The notes beneath the pieces were generated by a model. That model was not told where the DNA came from and did no database searches. It was given only the letters and a program-made list of their open reading frames with translations. The translations under genes were made by a program, and so were the position numbers. Shown here piece after piece: positions 44,762 to 54,309 of a stretch of DNA of 64,000 nucleotides. Source of the DNA: Albirhodobacter sp042466415 (lineage in GTDB: Bacteria; Pseudomonadota; Alphaproteobacteria; Rhodobacterales; Rhodobacteraceae). How positions within the stretch are numbered: the first letter of the stretch is position 1; every line of letters begins with the position of its first letter. The stretch is taken from the NCBI RefSeq assembly GCF_042466415.1, contig NZ_JAXHCH010000002.1:1054001-1118000 (forward strand), written 5' to 3'.

Positions 44762-45853
44762 TCAACGGGTCCCGCGCCTGAGTTTGTGGCCACATGGAAC
44801 GATACGATTTACGTTTGTATCGAAGATAAGGGCTTTTGCTCTGGCTGGCATAATCTCATGCGGACTACCATTTATCCGCAGCCAGTCACTTGGCGACATT
44901 TTCATCGTGCGCGAGAACTCTCGATTGAAATTTGATTTTGTGTTGAACCCCGCAGACAGCATTGCAGAGGTCACTGTTTCGCCACGGCGCAGGCTTTCGC
45001 AGGCGGCGTTGATGCGGTGTGAGTTGATGTAGCGAGAGACGTTTTCGCCGGTCTTGCGGTTGATCGCCACGGATAGGTGTTTGACAGGAACGTGCAACCG
45101 TCGCGCCAGCTGTGTCAAAGTCAGGTCAGGGTTGAGATAGAGGTGATGTGTGGCCATCAGCTGATCGAGCCGCGTCATCAAAGTCTCATCCAATTGCGTA
45201 TCAACCGGCGCTGCGGGCAATGGCACGGATTGATCCGGGTCCGTCAGGCTGTCCGACAAGGCCAAACTTCCCAGCAAGATCAGCGTGCCGGTCGAAAACA
45301 GGCTAATGATCCAAGGCTGCCAAGAGGCCAATCCGGCGATTTGGGCCACGACGATAAGGACGTCGCTCAAAGCTGACCCAATCAGACACAGCCCCATAAT
45401 ACGCCAGATTTTGGTTGGCACGTCTCCTGTTCCAAGGCGCAGTCGGGGTAATGCGTCTGCCCCTTGCATCAAGGTGAGAACAATAGCGCTGCCATATCCG
45501 ACGTAGAGAACAGGAATGGATACATCGAGCCATGCGGGGGCGTTAATAAGGCAGAACACAACAAAAGCGGGGCCAATTGCGTGCCAGATATCCAACCGCC
45601 AACGTGGCCCGCGAATGGCCGTGCCTTGGAAGGTGACCCATGCCAAAGCCGGAATAACGGCTGCGCTGACTGGCTGTATGTTCCGAAAGAGTGCGACGTC
45701 GTAATGTTGGGCCAGTGAGATAATGACGCCTTGCGCTGCACAAGTGCCAAGCAAAACGGGCAAGATGCGGCTTTGCCCTTCGCGCCTTAGCAACGCAATC
45801 AGCATGAATATCAGAACGATAGATCCGCACATAGGGATGGGAAGTGTTGGCAT
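44762..45853 (-). CDS. AraC-type regulator with N-terminal membrane domain
   Basis: About 363 residues. The first 210 contain about seven hydrophobic helices; a short linker leads to an AraC/XylS double helix-turn-helix (LTQLARRLHVPVKHLSVAIN and SAMLSAGFNTKSNFNREFSR). Such membrane-embedded AraC proteins sense a ligand at the membrane. The start at 45853 has AAGGA upstream. It diverges from the exported hydrolase at 45987, the likely target. Confidence 0.88.
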   Translation of the reverse strand: MPTLPIPMCGSIVLIFMLIALLRREGQSRILPVLLGTCAAQGVIISLAQHYDVALFRNIQPVSAAVIPALAWVTFQGTAIRGPRWRLDIWHAIGPAFVVFCLINAPAWLDVSIPVLYVGYGSAIVLTLMQGADALPRLRLGTGDVPTKIWRIMGLCLIGSALSDVLIVVAQIAGLASWQPWIISLFSTGTLILLGSLALSDSLTDPDQSVPLPAAPVDTQLDETLMTRLDQLMATHHLYLNPDLTLTQLARRLHVPVKHLSVAINRKTGENVSRYINSHRINAACESLRRGETVTSAMLSAGFNTKSNFNREFSRTMKMSPSDWLRINGSPHEIMPARAKALIFDTNVNRIVPCGHKLRRGTR

Positions 45854-45986
45854 TTCGGGTGTCCTTCGTCGGCCACGCGACATCCTAGAACGGGTTCTGC
45901 GCGACCTCAAACCGGTTTTAGGACGCCAGACTTTCTCCGCGCTGCCAAGTCAAGGCCATCGCAATCTTGGAACGGGAGTTTTCCAA

Positions 45987-47009
45987 ATGAAATCGACAGC
46001 ATTGAGCATCGTGCTTGCCCTGACCGCCACATCAGCACTGGCAGACGGCCTGGCAGGCTATGAACCGGTCACCTTTCCAGTCGCCTATCAGGCTGCGCCG
46101 GTGTCCGGCGCGCTGTGGTACCCAACGACAGGTGGCGGATCAGAGGTAAGCATCGGCGAAAACGGCGTGTTCCACGGCACGCCGGTGCAAGAGGGCGGCA
46201 CAATCGACGAGGGGCCGTTCCCCGTCGTCCTGCTGTCGCACGGTTTGGGCGGCAACATCCGCACGTTGAGCTGGCTTTCGGCGGGGCTCGCGGCGCGGGG
46301 CGCGGTTGTTGTCAGTGTTGATCACCCCAACAGCACAACCGCCGACTTTGATTTGCGCCAAGGGTTGGATCATTGGACCCGTGTTCAGGATCTTCAAACG
46401 GCATTGGACACGTTACAAGCCAACCCGCGCTTCGCCGGACAGCTCGATATGACACGTGTTATGGCCACGGGCTTCTCGTATGGCGGTTGGACCGCGCTTT
46501 CTATGGCAGGAGTAACCGGCGACCTTGCGGGCTATGCGGCACATTGCGATACCGTCGGCGCGGCATCGTCGCATTGCGGCGACCTTGCTGAAGGCGGGAT
46601 CAACCTGCACAGTCTGGATGCCGCCACATGGGACGCGTCCTATAAGGACACAAGGATCACGATGGTCGCCGCAATCGATCCGGCGCTACATTACGGGCTG
46701 ACCCAGCGCAATGTGGTGGGCTTGGGTCGCAATGTGCTTTTGATTGGGTTGGGCGATGGACGTGACCGTTTGCTCGCGACGGATTTCAGCGCTGAGGGAA
46801 GTCATTTCGCGGCCTTGGTACCGGATGCAAAAATCGAACACATCGCGCCCGCAAACCACTTTTCCGCCTTGCTGCCGTGTAAGCCTATGGGGGCTGAGAT
46901 CCTCAAGGAAGAGGGCGATGATCCCGTTTGCGATACTCCTGAAGGATCAGATCGGTCGGACGTCCATGAAGCGATCATCGCGCAGATCGCCACGCAACTC
47001 GGACTGTGA
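45987..47009 (+). CDS. Exported alpha/beta hydrolase
   Basis: A 340-residue hydrolase of the dienelactone-hydrolase/platelet-activating-factor-acetylhydrolase-like type. A signal peptide ends at SALA-DGLA. The oxyanion region is VVLLSHGLGGN, the nucleophile elbow is ATGFSYGGWTAL, and the His is in PANHFSALL. GGGAG is upstream of the ATG. Two Cys pairs near the C-terminus suggest disulfides. Substrate unknown; paired with the divergent membrane AraC regulator. Confidence 0.87.
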   Translation: MKSTALSIVLALTATSALADGLAGYEPVTFPVAYQAAPVSGALWYPTTGGGSEVSIGENGVFHGTPVQEGGTIDEGPFPVVLLSHGLGGNIRTLSWLSAGLAARGAVVVSVDHPNSTTADFDLRQGLDHWTRVQDLQTALDTLQANPRFAGQLDMTRVMATGFSYGGWTALSMAGVTGDLAGYAAHCDTVGAASSHCGDLAEGGINLHSLDAATWDASYKDTRITMVAAIDPALHYGLTQRNVVGLGRNVLLIGLGDGRDRLLATDFSAEGSHFAALVPDAKIEHIAPANHFSALLPCKPMGAEILKEEGDDPVCDTPEGSDRSDVHEAIIAQIATQLGL

Positions 47010-47599
47010 TCCACGTCTCGTTTGACACCAATCGCAGAGGTGGTCACGGCGCCACCTCTGCTCGGGTCCGCGCATGTCCGCCCTGCCCGTCTGGATCCCG
47101 CAAACACGGGGTGAAAACTCGCCCATCCCCAATGCTCGCCCGTGTTGTCAAAATCGTCTCGTGCTCATGTATCAGACCGCTCGTCATCTGCGGCGCAAAG
47201 AACTGGGGACCAGATCGCGGCGAAGCTTTAGCGGGCAGAGGTTGAGTTCAAAGGAGGGTCTCACCCATCTCCACCGTTTGCGGATCATTCGGCTCTCCTC
47301 TAGCAGCCATTAGCGCGCGTGCCGCGAAATCGCGCGGCGTGGGCTGTGCAGGCTTTTGGCAACCAAAGATGCTGCGATATGGATCGAACGTGTGCTTCGG
47401 GGAAACCATAACGCATCGCGTGGATATCTGGCCCGCGGCTGGTTTGGGCCGTTCGTGTTGATCGGCGCAAGGGCGGAGACCACAGATGCCCCGTGCCGTG
47501 CCGTGCCTTGCCTTGCCGTGCGCAGACGTCAGAAATGCGGGACAAAGCGGCCTGTCTTGGCCCCGCTCACAATTGACCGCTTGCGTTCTAACCAGTCGT
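47010..47599. other. Gene-free stretch with short TGCCG/TGCCT repeats
   Basis: About 590 bases without a supported gene. At 47490-47522 a run of pentanucleotides (GTGCC and TTGCC units) forms a short imperfect microsatellite. Confidence 0.45.
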
Positions 47600-48532
47600 T
47601 CAGCGTTGCTCGCATTCCGAGCGGGCACGGAACCGCGCGCCGAGCGGACGAGGCATCGCAATGATGACAAGGCACCCGACAACCAGAGCCACACCCATCC
47701 AACCAAGGGGCGGCAGCCGCTCCCCCACAATCAAAACGGCCAAAACGGCCGCCACGACGGGCTCAAGCAGGGTGATGACAGTTGCCATGCTCGCCTGCAC
47801 ACGAGCAAGTCCGAACCCGTAAGCAAGATAGCCAAGGAACATGGGCACTACGGCCATGTAGACCCCAACGGCCGCATTCGTCCAAGATGCCAGAAATGCC
47901 CCTCCCGTCAGGATCAGGACCGGCATCAACAACAGGCCACCAAGGCCGAATGTAGCACCCATTGCGACTGACGGCCGCGTGCCGAGCAGCATCATCTTCC
48001 GCGCGCTCCAAGAATAGAGCGCGTAGGTCAGCCCGCCAAGCAGCCCCAGAAGAACCCCCACAGGCACAAAGGCTCCACCGCCCCCATCGCCATGGGAGAG
48101 ATGTTCTGCGACGCATATCAGCACCATGCCGATCAGCCCCACAAACGCCCCGACGGACCACCGCAAGGTCAGATTGCTTCGGTCTAGCAGGTATTCGATC
48201 AGCGCCGAGAGTAGCGGCGCAGACCCGATGGCAATGACAGTTCCGACCGTCACACCCGCCAGCCTCATCGCTCCGTAGAAAGCCAGCGGATAAATCGCCA
48301 CCGAAAGCGCGCCAACCATCAAAAGCCCACGCTGGTTCCAAAGGGTCGAGCGGGATCGCGCGATGCCGCGTGCGGCCATCAAAGCTTGTGCGATACCGCC
48401 AACGCCCATTGCCGCCGCACCGATCGCGGCGGCACTGACGTCGGGCGCAAACGTTGCCGCTGTGCCAGTCGTACCCCATACGATAGCCGCAAACACGATT
48501 GCGACCACGCCCCAAGTTTGCCCCTGCATCAT
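47600..48532 (-). CDS. EamA-family (DMT) transporter
   Basis: A 310-residue inner-membrane exporter with ten predicted helices in two EamA repeats (AIVWGTTGTAATFAP near the start; LEPVVAAVLAVLIVGERL near the end). Members export amino acids or small metabolites. Its start is one base after the stop of the TetR gene, so the two are co-translated and the regulator probably controls the exporter. Confidence 0.9.
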   Translation of the reverse strand: MMQGQTWGVVAIVFAAIVWGTTGTAATFAPDVSAAAIGAAAMGVGGIAQALMAARGIARSRSTLWNQRGLLMVGALSVAIYPLAFYGAMRLAGVTVGTVIAIGSAPLLSALIEYLLDRSNLTLRWSVGAFVGLIGMVLICVAEHLSHGDGGGGAFVPVGVLLGLLGGLTYALYSWSARKMMLLGTRPSVAMGATFGLGGLLLMPVLILTGGAFLASWTNAAVGVYMAVVPMFLGYLAYGFGLARVQASMATVITLLEPVVAAVLAVLIVGERLPPLGWMGVALVVGCLVIIAMPRPLGARFRARSECEQR

Positions 48533-48533
48533 G

Positions 48534-49124
48534 TCACAGCGCCTTCACCATGTCGTAAGCCATCGATCTTGCAATGATCACCCGCGCGCTGCTGCCTTCC
48601 AGTCCCGCCCGCGCCATCGCGCCTTCCAGAAGAAACGCAATCTGCATTGCTAAAGCCGCCGCACGATCAGGTTGCGCAGGCAGAAGTTCCAAGAGATGCT
48701 GCTGGAGAATGCTTTCGACTTGTTCCTTGTGGCGTCTCACAGCGGTCCGCCCGACATCGCCGGCCTCAAGCTCCGCCGCCGCATTCAACAACCCGCAGCC
48801 GCGAAACCCCCGCTCGTAGGCAAATTCGGCATGGTCCTGATACGCATCGAACACCGCAAGGAGACGTTCGACGGGCGCCTGAGCCGTCGCCACCCGTTGA
48901 TCATAAAGCGCCAACCATTCTGCATGCCGCGCTTCGAGATATTGATTAACGAGATCGGCCTTGGATGCAAAGTTGTTGTAGAGGCTCTTTTTCGCTACGC
49001 CTGCGCGTTCCACGATCGCATCTATGCCAGTTCCACCGATGCCGTGGTTGTAAAACAGGATCATGGCTGCCTGCATGAGGCGATCATGTGCCGATTTTTT
49101 TGGTGTCTTGTTTGGCGCAGCCAT
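48534..49124 (-). CDS. TetR-family repressor
   Basis: A 196-residue repressor with the N-terminal helix-turn-helix LFYNHGIGGTGIDAIVERAGVAKKSLYNNF and a ligand-binding helical domain. It is the first gene of a two-gene unit with the EamA exporter, consistent with substrate-induced export. Confidence 0.92.
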   Translation of the reverse strand: MAAPNKTPKKSAHDRLMQAAMILFYNHGIGGTGIDAIVERAGVAKKSLYNNFASKADLVNQYLEARHAEWLALYDQRVATAQAPVERLLAVFDAYQDHAEFAYERGFRGCGLLNAAAELEAGDVGRTAVRRHKEQVESILQQHLLELLPAQPDRAAALAMQIAFLLEGAMARAGLEGSSARVIIARSMAYDMVKAL

Positions 49125-49395
49125 GCTGGATCTCCCACGTGTAGGTAGATCGGTATACTTTCATCCGGGAAGCCGCAAGAGGCTACGGCGTGCTCGCGCG
49201 CCGCCTTTGTAGCCCAACTCAGCCGCCATCGGCTGTGACCTCAGCCGCCGGAATTGAGGGGGTTTCCCAACCGTGTCGTGATATGCGAGCGGTTTTGCAG
49301 TCATTCGGCAGGCGGGAGGGCTGGCGCTGTCGCGCGCCGGACCACATCTTCTTCGCAATCAACCTCGGTTCAAAAGACCGATGGCATAAACTCTC

Positions 49396-50280
49396 TCAAG
49401 CTAGGGAATGCTGTGTATCGGCCCATTGTCGTGGCGATTGACCGTAGATGCGCCGGAACTCGCGGCCGAACTGGGATGGGCTGACGTATCCGACACCCAT
49501 CGCGGCTTCGCTGACGGTCATCCCTTCGGCGATTTTCGCGGCCGCATCACCAAGGCGCATCGATTTCACAAATTGAAGGGGCGACATCGTAGTCGCGTGC
49601 TTGAATTTGCGATGAAACACGGCGCGGCTCATGCCCGCGCGCGACGCCATGTCGTCAATTGAAACCGGCTTGTCCAGGTTGGACGACAAATGCGCAATTG
49701 CGCGCGCGATCGCATTGCCCGCCCCGAACGCCTGCCGCGCAAAAGGGCCCGCCTCGCCTTTCAAAATCGCGTAATACAGCTCCCGCAAACGGCTCTCGCC
49801 CAGCACGGCTGCATCGGCTTCGTTGTCGCAAATTTGCAAAAGCCGCAGCAGCGCATCGGAAAAAGTCTGATCCCACCGCGCGAGCTTGATGCCTTGCCCA
49901 GCGCGATGCCCCGTCGCAGAACGAAGCGCCCTGCCCGCGTTGTCCATCACGGTCGCCAGCTCGCTCATCACGCGCGGGTTCAACGAGATATAAACACCGT
50001 AAAGCGGATCTTCCTCGGAGGCGGCTGGCGTGCCCGCCTTTACGGGCATCGACATCGGGCAGCACATATACTGGCTGTTGTCGTAAACGTAGCGCGTGCC
50101 ATCCAGCACGGCCTCTTTGGAGCCCGCGACAATGGCGATTACGCTGGGTTCATAGACCGCAGGCGCACAAGGCACGCCCTGTGTGGCGCGGAATAGCTTT
50201 ACCCCCGCAACACCTGTTTCAAACAGGCCGTCTTGGTCGATCCTGCGGGCGATGATATGTTTGATCTGGTGTTGGGTCAT
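49396..50280 (-). CDS. AraC-family transcriptional regulator
   Basis: About 294 residues: an N-terminal AraC_N cupin-like domain (VYEPSVIAIVAGSKEAVLDG) and a C-terminal double helix-turn-helix (IDDMASRAGMSRAVFHRKFK and AAMGVGYVSPSQFGREFRRIYG). It diverges from the SDR gene at 50441, which it probably regulates; such AraC/SDR pairs are common in alphaproteobacteria. Confidence 0.92.
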   Translation of the reverse strand: MTQHQIKHIIARRIDQDGLFETGVAGVKLFRATQGVPCAPAVYEPSVIAIVAGSKEAVLDGTRYVYDNSQYMCCPMSMPVKAGTPAASEEDPLYGVYISLNPRVMSELATVMDNAGRALRSATGHRAGQGIKLARWDQTFSDALLRLLQICDNEADAAVLGESRLRELYYAILKGEAGPFARQAFGAGNAIARAIAHLSSNLDKPVSIDDMASRAGMSRAVFHRKFKHATTMSPLQFVKSMRLGDAAAKIAEGMTVSEAAMGVGYVSPSQFGREFRRIYGQSPRQWADTQHSLA

Positions 50281-50440
50281 AGCGTTATTCAAGCGTAGGA
50301 CCCACCCCGATGACAAGCGCCCTGATACAATCAGGCAAGTATTCGCGATGATCTTGCCTATTTTTGCGACGCGCGGCGACTTATTTCCATTTCATCAAGT
50401 TGAGTTGGCGGATCTCCTGCCACGCGAAAGGAAGATAATA

Positions 50441-51391
50441 ATGGCTGAGACACCCTTCGGCCCGCAGGGCTGGCCGCCCGAACGCCTTGGCACCCTTGCT
50501 GGCAAAACCTACGTGATTACGGGCGCGAATGCGGGCACCGGATTTCAGGCCACACGCATATTTCTGTCAAAAGGCGCAAGGGTCGTGATGCTTAACCGCA
50601 GTGCCGAGAAATCGACCGCGGCGATTGCGGAGCTTAAACGCGAGTTTGGCGCGACCGCCGCCGTCGATTTTATCCGCATGGACCTGTCCGACCTTGCCAG
50701 CGTGCGCAGGGCGGCAGAAGATTTGCTGGAGGTTGCACCGCAGATTGACGCTTTGATCAACAACGCAGCCATCGCGCAGGTGCCGACGCGCAAGATGACC
50801 GTCGACGGGTTTGAAAGCCAGCTTGGCACCAACCACTACGGGCATTTTTTGCTCAATGGTCTGCTGTTAGGCCGCATCGCGCGAAGCAAGGGGCGCATCG
50901 TGGTCGTCGCAAGCCTCGGCTATAACATGGGCCTCAAGACCATCAAGTTCGAAGACATGAACTGGGATGAGGGTTACGGCGCGAACGCGGCTTATTCTCA
51001 AAGCAAGCTGGCGCAGATGATGTTCGCCTATGAGTTGCAAGATCGGCTGGCCGCTGCGGGACGCAACGACGTCGAGGTCTATGTCAGCCACCCCGGCTCA
51101 TCTGCGACGTCACTGATCACAACAAGCGGCAATTGGTTGATGCGTGCCATGTTCCACATCATGACCAAGACTCCGTTGGTCCAGACTGCGGAAAAAGGCT
51201 CCTATCCAGAGGTTATGTGCGCGACCGAAGACGGCTTGGCGCAACGTGCTCTCTATGGCCCCACAGGCCGCCTCGAAGTCGTTGGACCGGTTGGCCAAGG
51301 CACACTGAATGCGCACGCCTATGACAAGGCGGTCATGGTCAAGCTGTGGGAGCGGTCAGAACGTGATACAAAGCTCAAATGGGCCCTATGA
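50441..51391 (+). CDS. Short-chain dehydrogenase/reductase
   Basis: A 316-residue NAD(P)-dependent oxidoreductase, similar in layout to protochlorophyllide-reductase/retinol-dehydrogenase-like SDRs. Cofactor motif TGANAGTGFQ, the INNAAIAQ block, and the catalytic YSQSK with the preceding Ser in VASLG. The start at 50441 has AAAGGAAG upstream. Substrate unknown. Confidence 0.92.
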   Translation: MAETPFGPQGWPPERLGTLAGKTYVITGANAGTGFQATRIFLSKGARVVMLNRSAEKSTAAIAELKREFGATAAVDFIRMDLSDLASVRRAAEDLLEVAPQIDALINNAAIAQVPTRKMTVDGFESQLGTNHYGHFLLNGLLLGRIARSKGRIVVVASLGYNMGLKTIKFEDMNWDEGYGANAAYSQSKLAQMMFAYELQDRLAAAGRNDVEVYVSHPGSSATSLITTSGNWLMRAMFHIMTKTPLVQTAEKGSYPEVMCATEDGLAQRALYGPTGRLEVVGPVGQGTLNAHAYDKAVMVKLWERSERDTKLKWAL

Positions 51392-51470
51392 GCCGCAAAC
51401 CAGCGAGGCGATACTCGCACCCGTTAGCAGACCGCAAAACACGGCCGTCATGACGGTGTTGTCCGACCGT

Positions 51471-51760
51471 TGATCGAGATGGACGACGCTCTAGCCTATG
51501 CTTTGGTGCCGTTCATGGGCGCGCGCGTGATTTTGTATCAGCGGTTTTGGGAACACGATCGCAGGTTAAACGCGCGGCCAGCCAAGACGAGGCCTCTATG
51601 CGCAGGATGAAAGCTTGGAGCGTTTGGCAAATCGCTTCACATATTTTCAAAACCGCTGTCGGCGATCCGACACGTTTCCGACGATCAAGGACGGTTCGCG
51701 CGCACATTCGCCGTCTTGCTCCGCCGGATGTGGGGAGATGCGCGATCCAGATGAGTGACA
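51471..51760 (+). pseudogene. IS110-family transposase relic
   Basis: Fragments in two frames. MDDALAYALVPFMGARVILY with RFWEHDRRLN is followed, after a frame change near 51545, by DEASMRRMKAWSVWQIASH and KTAVGDPTRFRRSRTVRAHI. The second fragment resembles the Transposase_20 region of IS110 elements, where TAVDDPxRFRRS is typical. No ends are recognisable, so only debris remains. Confidence 0.65.
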
Positions 51761-51966
51761 CGGATCCAAAGCTGCAAGAAGACGCGTTGGACTAAACCCC
51801 GATCAAAGAAGCGGCCATTCGCACTTTGACTTCTGCGTGGCCGCTCCGAGCTGCGGCCATCGGCGGTCTGTTTAGAAAAATAGGCTGGCTGTCTTCGCCA
51901 AACCGCGTTGAGGTGCTGGCCCCCCTCGGGAAATACGGGCAGCGCACACGCGCCGCCCGTATCTTT

Positions 51967-52563
51967 CTAAGCGGCGTGGGGTCTGGGGCGCAGATACCAA
52001 TACCAAAGGCGGTAAGCCTCCAGCACACCAAGCGGCCCGAAATGCACCAGCGCAGGGCCGATGCCGCCCCACTCATGCAGCGCGGCCCAATGCAGCAGGG
52101 TCAGAACCGCGGCGGCATAGGTGGTGCGTTGCAGCGTCTTCCAACGGCGGCCCATCTTGCGGACGAAGTAATCCGACGAGGTGACGGCCAGCGGCACGAA
52201 GATCCCGAAGGCGATCCAGCCCGTCCAGATGTAGAATTTCGGCACGTCCGCCATCACCTTTTCCACGGTGCCAAGGTCAATCAGATACAGCACCGTATGC
52301 GCCAGCGCGTAGAAAAACGCCGCGACGCCAAAGTAGCGCCGGGTCTTTTGCAGCCAGCGCGGCCCGCGCCAGCCCTTGAACACCAGCGCCAGCGGCGAGG
52401 CCAGCATGCCGATGATCATGAAACGCGCGGCGAATTCGCCGGTGGGATGCAGGGCGGCGTGGATCGCTTCGCCACCGGTCGCGTTGATCATGCCCATCGT
52501 GATCGGAAGTCCGGGCAACGCCAAAAGCGCCCAGAGCCAGTAGGGAGAGTATCGTGACAGCAT
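51967..52563 (-). CDS. Ferric-reductase-like (MsrQ-type) heme membrane protein
   Basis: A 198-residue inner-membrane protein with about six helices and conserved histidines placed for heme (AIHAALHPTGE, ALAHTVLYL, LLHWAALHEWG). The fold matches the MsrQ/ferric-reductase transmembrane domain. In the Msr system MsrQ feeds electrons to periplasmic MsrP; no msrP gene lies nearby. It sits 150 bases downstream of the MBL gene on the same strand and may supply electrons to a periplasmic enzyme there. Confidence 0.85.
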   Translation of the reverse strand: MLSRYSPYWLWALLALPGLPITMGMINATGGEAIHAALHPTGEFAARFMIIGMLASPLALVFKGWRGPRWLQKTRRYFGVAAFFYALAHTVLYLIDLGTVEKVMADVPKFYIWTGWIAFGIFVPLAVTSSDYFVRKMGRRWKTLQRTTYAAAVLTLLHWAALHEWGGIGPALVHFGPLGVLEAYRLWYWYLRPRPHAA

Positions 52564-52715
52564 GTCCGTCGCCTTTCAGCTGGAGATCGGTGAGGCCGAG
52601 GAGGTGTTCGTCTTACGCCGCATTGCAGCATTACTGTCGCGCGCAATCGTATGACATGGAAAAATATCTGCGTGAGGCGGGGGGCCGCCCAGAGGTGCCC
52701 CCTTTTTGGGTTGTC

Positions 52716-53729
52716 TCACGGATCCAAGACGATCAGGTGCATGAACATGGTCTGGCAGTTCTCGGCCATGTTCAGCTCGACATTGCGCAGCCTGCCGGCC
52801 CATTTTTCGATCATCTTCGTGGCGCAGGCGTCCGATGCGGTGCTGATCCCATGCTTGTAGGTGTAATGGGTCGAGGTTTGTTGGTAATGCCGCGCGCCCT
52901 CCGCCATCAAGGTCGCGTACCATTCGCTTTGCGCCACCTCCATCAGGGTCTGTTTCATATCGCCAATGAAAGCCTGATAGGTTTGCATATGCTCCCGCGT
53001 GCCGGCAAAGCGTTCATGGCCGGTGACCACGAAGTTGAAATCGTAATTGGCCAGCAGGAGATCGGGCAGGCCAAATGCGAACCACGGATCGGTGCTTTCT
53101 CCCCAATGGATCCAAGGGGCTGCATCGGGGTGGAACATGTCGACGGCAAAGAGGATCTTCTGCTCGGGAGCCCAGGCGATCATGTCGCTTTGGCTGTGCC
53201 AGTTGCGATCGAGATTGGTGAGTTCCAGCCGGAAGCCACCGGTCTCCAACACATAATCCCCCTCAAACACCAGATCGGGCTGCGGGCGCATCGGGTCCTG
53301 CGCGACTGCCAGAAGATCGGCGGTTTCCTTCTCCGCGATCAGGATCGCCGCTTCGGGGAACAGATGAGCCCCTTGGCTGTGATCGCGGTGGTGGTGGGAA
53401 TAGATGACATGGGTGATCGGCTTGTCCGTCACCTGTGGGATCACCTCCAGCACGAAGGGCGAGACATCGGGTTTGGGATCATAGACGACGACCCCGTCTT
53501 CGGTGACAAAGAACACCATGTTCTCGAAATCGTCATGCACGAGCCATGCGTTTTCGGCGATCTGGTAATAATTGTAACCGCGCTCAGGCAGGGCCGCGTA
53601 GGCATAATCGCGGGTGCTATAGGTGGATTTGACAGTCTCGACATCGAAACTGTCCTGCGCGTTTGCAAGACCGGGCAAGAGCCCGATGCAGGCCCCGATA
53701 TAGGTCATGGCGCTCAGATATTTTCTCAT
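52716..53729 (-). CDS. Exported MBL-fold hydrolase
   Basis: A 337-residue metallo-beta-lactamase-fold enzyme with a signal peptide ending near ANA-QDSF. The metal motif is YSHHHRDHSQGAH, with further ligands in RNWHSQSDMIAW and VTGHERFAGTR. Alkyl-sulfatase-like and quinoprotein-relay-associated SoxH-like MBL proteins share this layout. The start at 53729 has GGAG upstream. Member of the cluster of exported genes that diverges from a LysR regulator at 55649. Substrate unknown. Confidence 0.88.
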   Translation of the reverse strand: MRKYLSAMTYIGACIGLLPGLANAQDSFDVETVKSTYSTRDYAYAALPERGYNYYQIAENAWLVHDDFENMVFFVTEDGVVVYDPKPDVSPFVLEVIPQVTDKPITHVIYSHHHRDHSQGAHLFPEAAILIAEKETADLLAVAQDPMRPQPDLVFEGDYVLETGGFRLELTNLDRNWHSQSDMIAWAPEQKILFAVDMFHPDAAPWIHWGESTDPWFAFGLPDLLLANYDFNFVVTGHERFAGTREHMQTYQAFIGDMKQTLMEVAQSEWYATLMAEGARHYQQTSTHYTYKHGISTASDACATKMIEKWAGRLRNVELNMAENCQTMFMHLIVLDP

Positions 53730-53755
53730 GTCCGGTCTCCAGTTCTGGGGGGGCG

Positions 53756-54250
53756 TTACTGGCCGTGATAGGCGCGGGCGACGGCGAAGCTGTCTTCGAA
53801 CCAGTGCCAGAGCACCACTTGGCCATCGCGGACCTTGGCGCGCAGGGCGAAGGTGAATGCGCCGATTTCCTTGCCCGAATGTGTCGTGATGCCGTTCATT
53901 TTGCCAAACACAGCCACCGTATCGCCCGACGCGAAGGCATCGGTGTTTTCCCACATGGTGGTTTGCAGGTTCGCTGCAAACACGCCGAGGAAGGCGAAGA
54001 CGTTGTCTTTGCCAGTCGCGCCGCCGATCCACGGCAGGGTTGCGTCGCCTTCATTGTGCCAGACCATATCATCGGCCATCAGTTTGCCCATGGTTTCCAT
54101 ATCGCCCGATCCCATCGCGCCCATAAAGGCCATGACGGTGTTAAAGCTGGCTTGTGTCGTTTCGTCCATCTCTCGTGCTCCTGCGTGTTGTCCAAGAATG
54201 ATCGCGAGCGATGCGCCCAGCGAGGTTTTCAGTAGGGTTCTGCGGTTCAT
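53756..54250 (-). CDS. Tat-like exported NTF2/SnoaL-fold protein
   Basis: A 164-residue protein with an N-terminal MNRRTLLKTSLGASLAIILG leader that resembles a twin-arginine signal, followed by a single NTF2-like cone domain (SFNTVMAFMGAMGSGDMETM, DDMVWHNEGD). Such domains bind small hydrophobic ligands or act as isomerases and hydratases. It precedes the MBL gene by 26 bases on the same strand. Confidence 0.85.
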   Translation of the reverse strand: MNRRTLLKTSLGASLAIILGQHAGAREMDETTQASFNTVMAFMGAMGSGDMETMGKLMADDMVWHNEGDATLPWIGGATGKDNVFAFLGVFAANLQTTMWENTDAFASGDTVAVFGKMNGITTHSGKEIGAFTFALRAKVRDGQVVLWHWFEDSFAVARAYHGQ

Positions 54251-54309
54251 GTTGTGCTCCGGATTGGCCCCCGAACGGCCCTCATGATCGTTCGGAGGTC
54301 AGGGTTTGA

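Noticed and set aside
47248..47730. Frame of 160 codons overlapping the 3' end of the EamA gene
   Set aside because: Low-complexity composition and overlap with a well-supported gene; no start signal.
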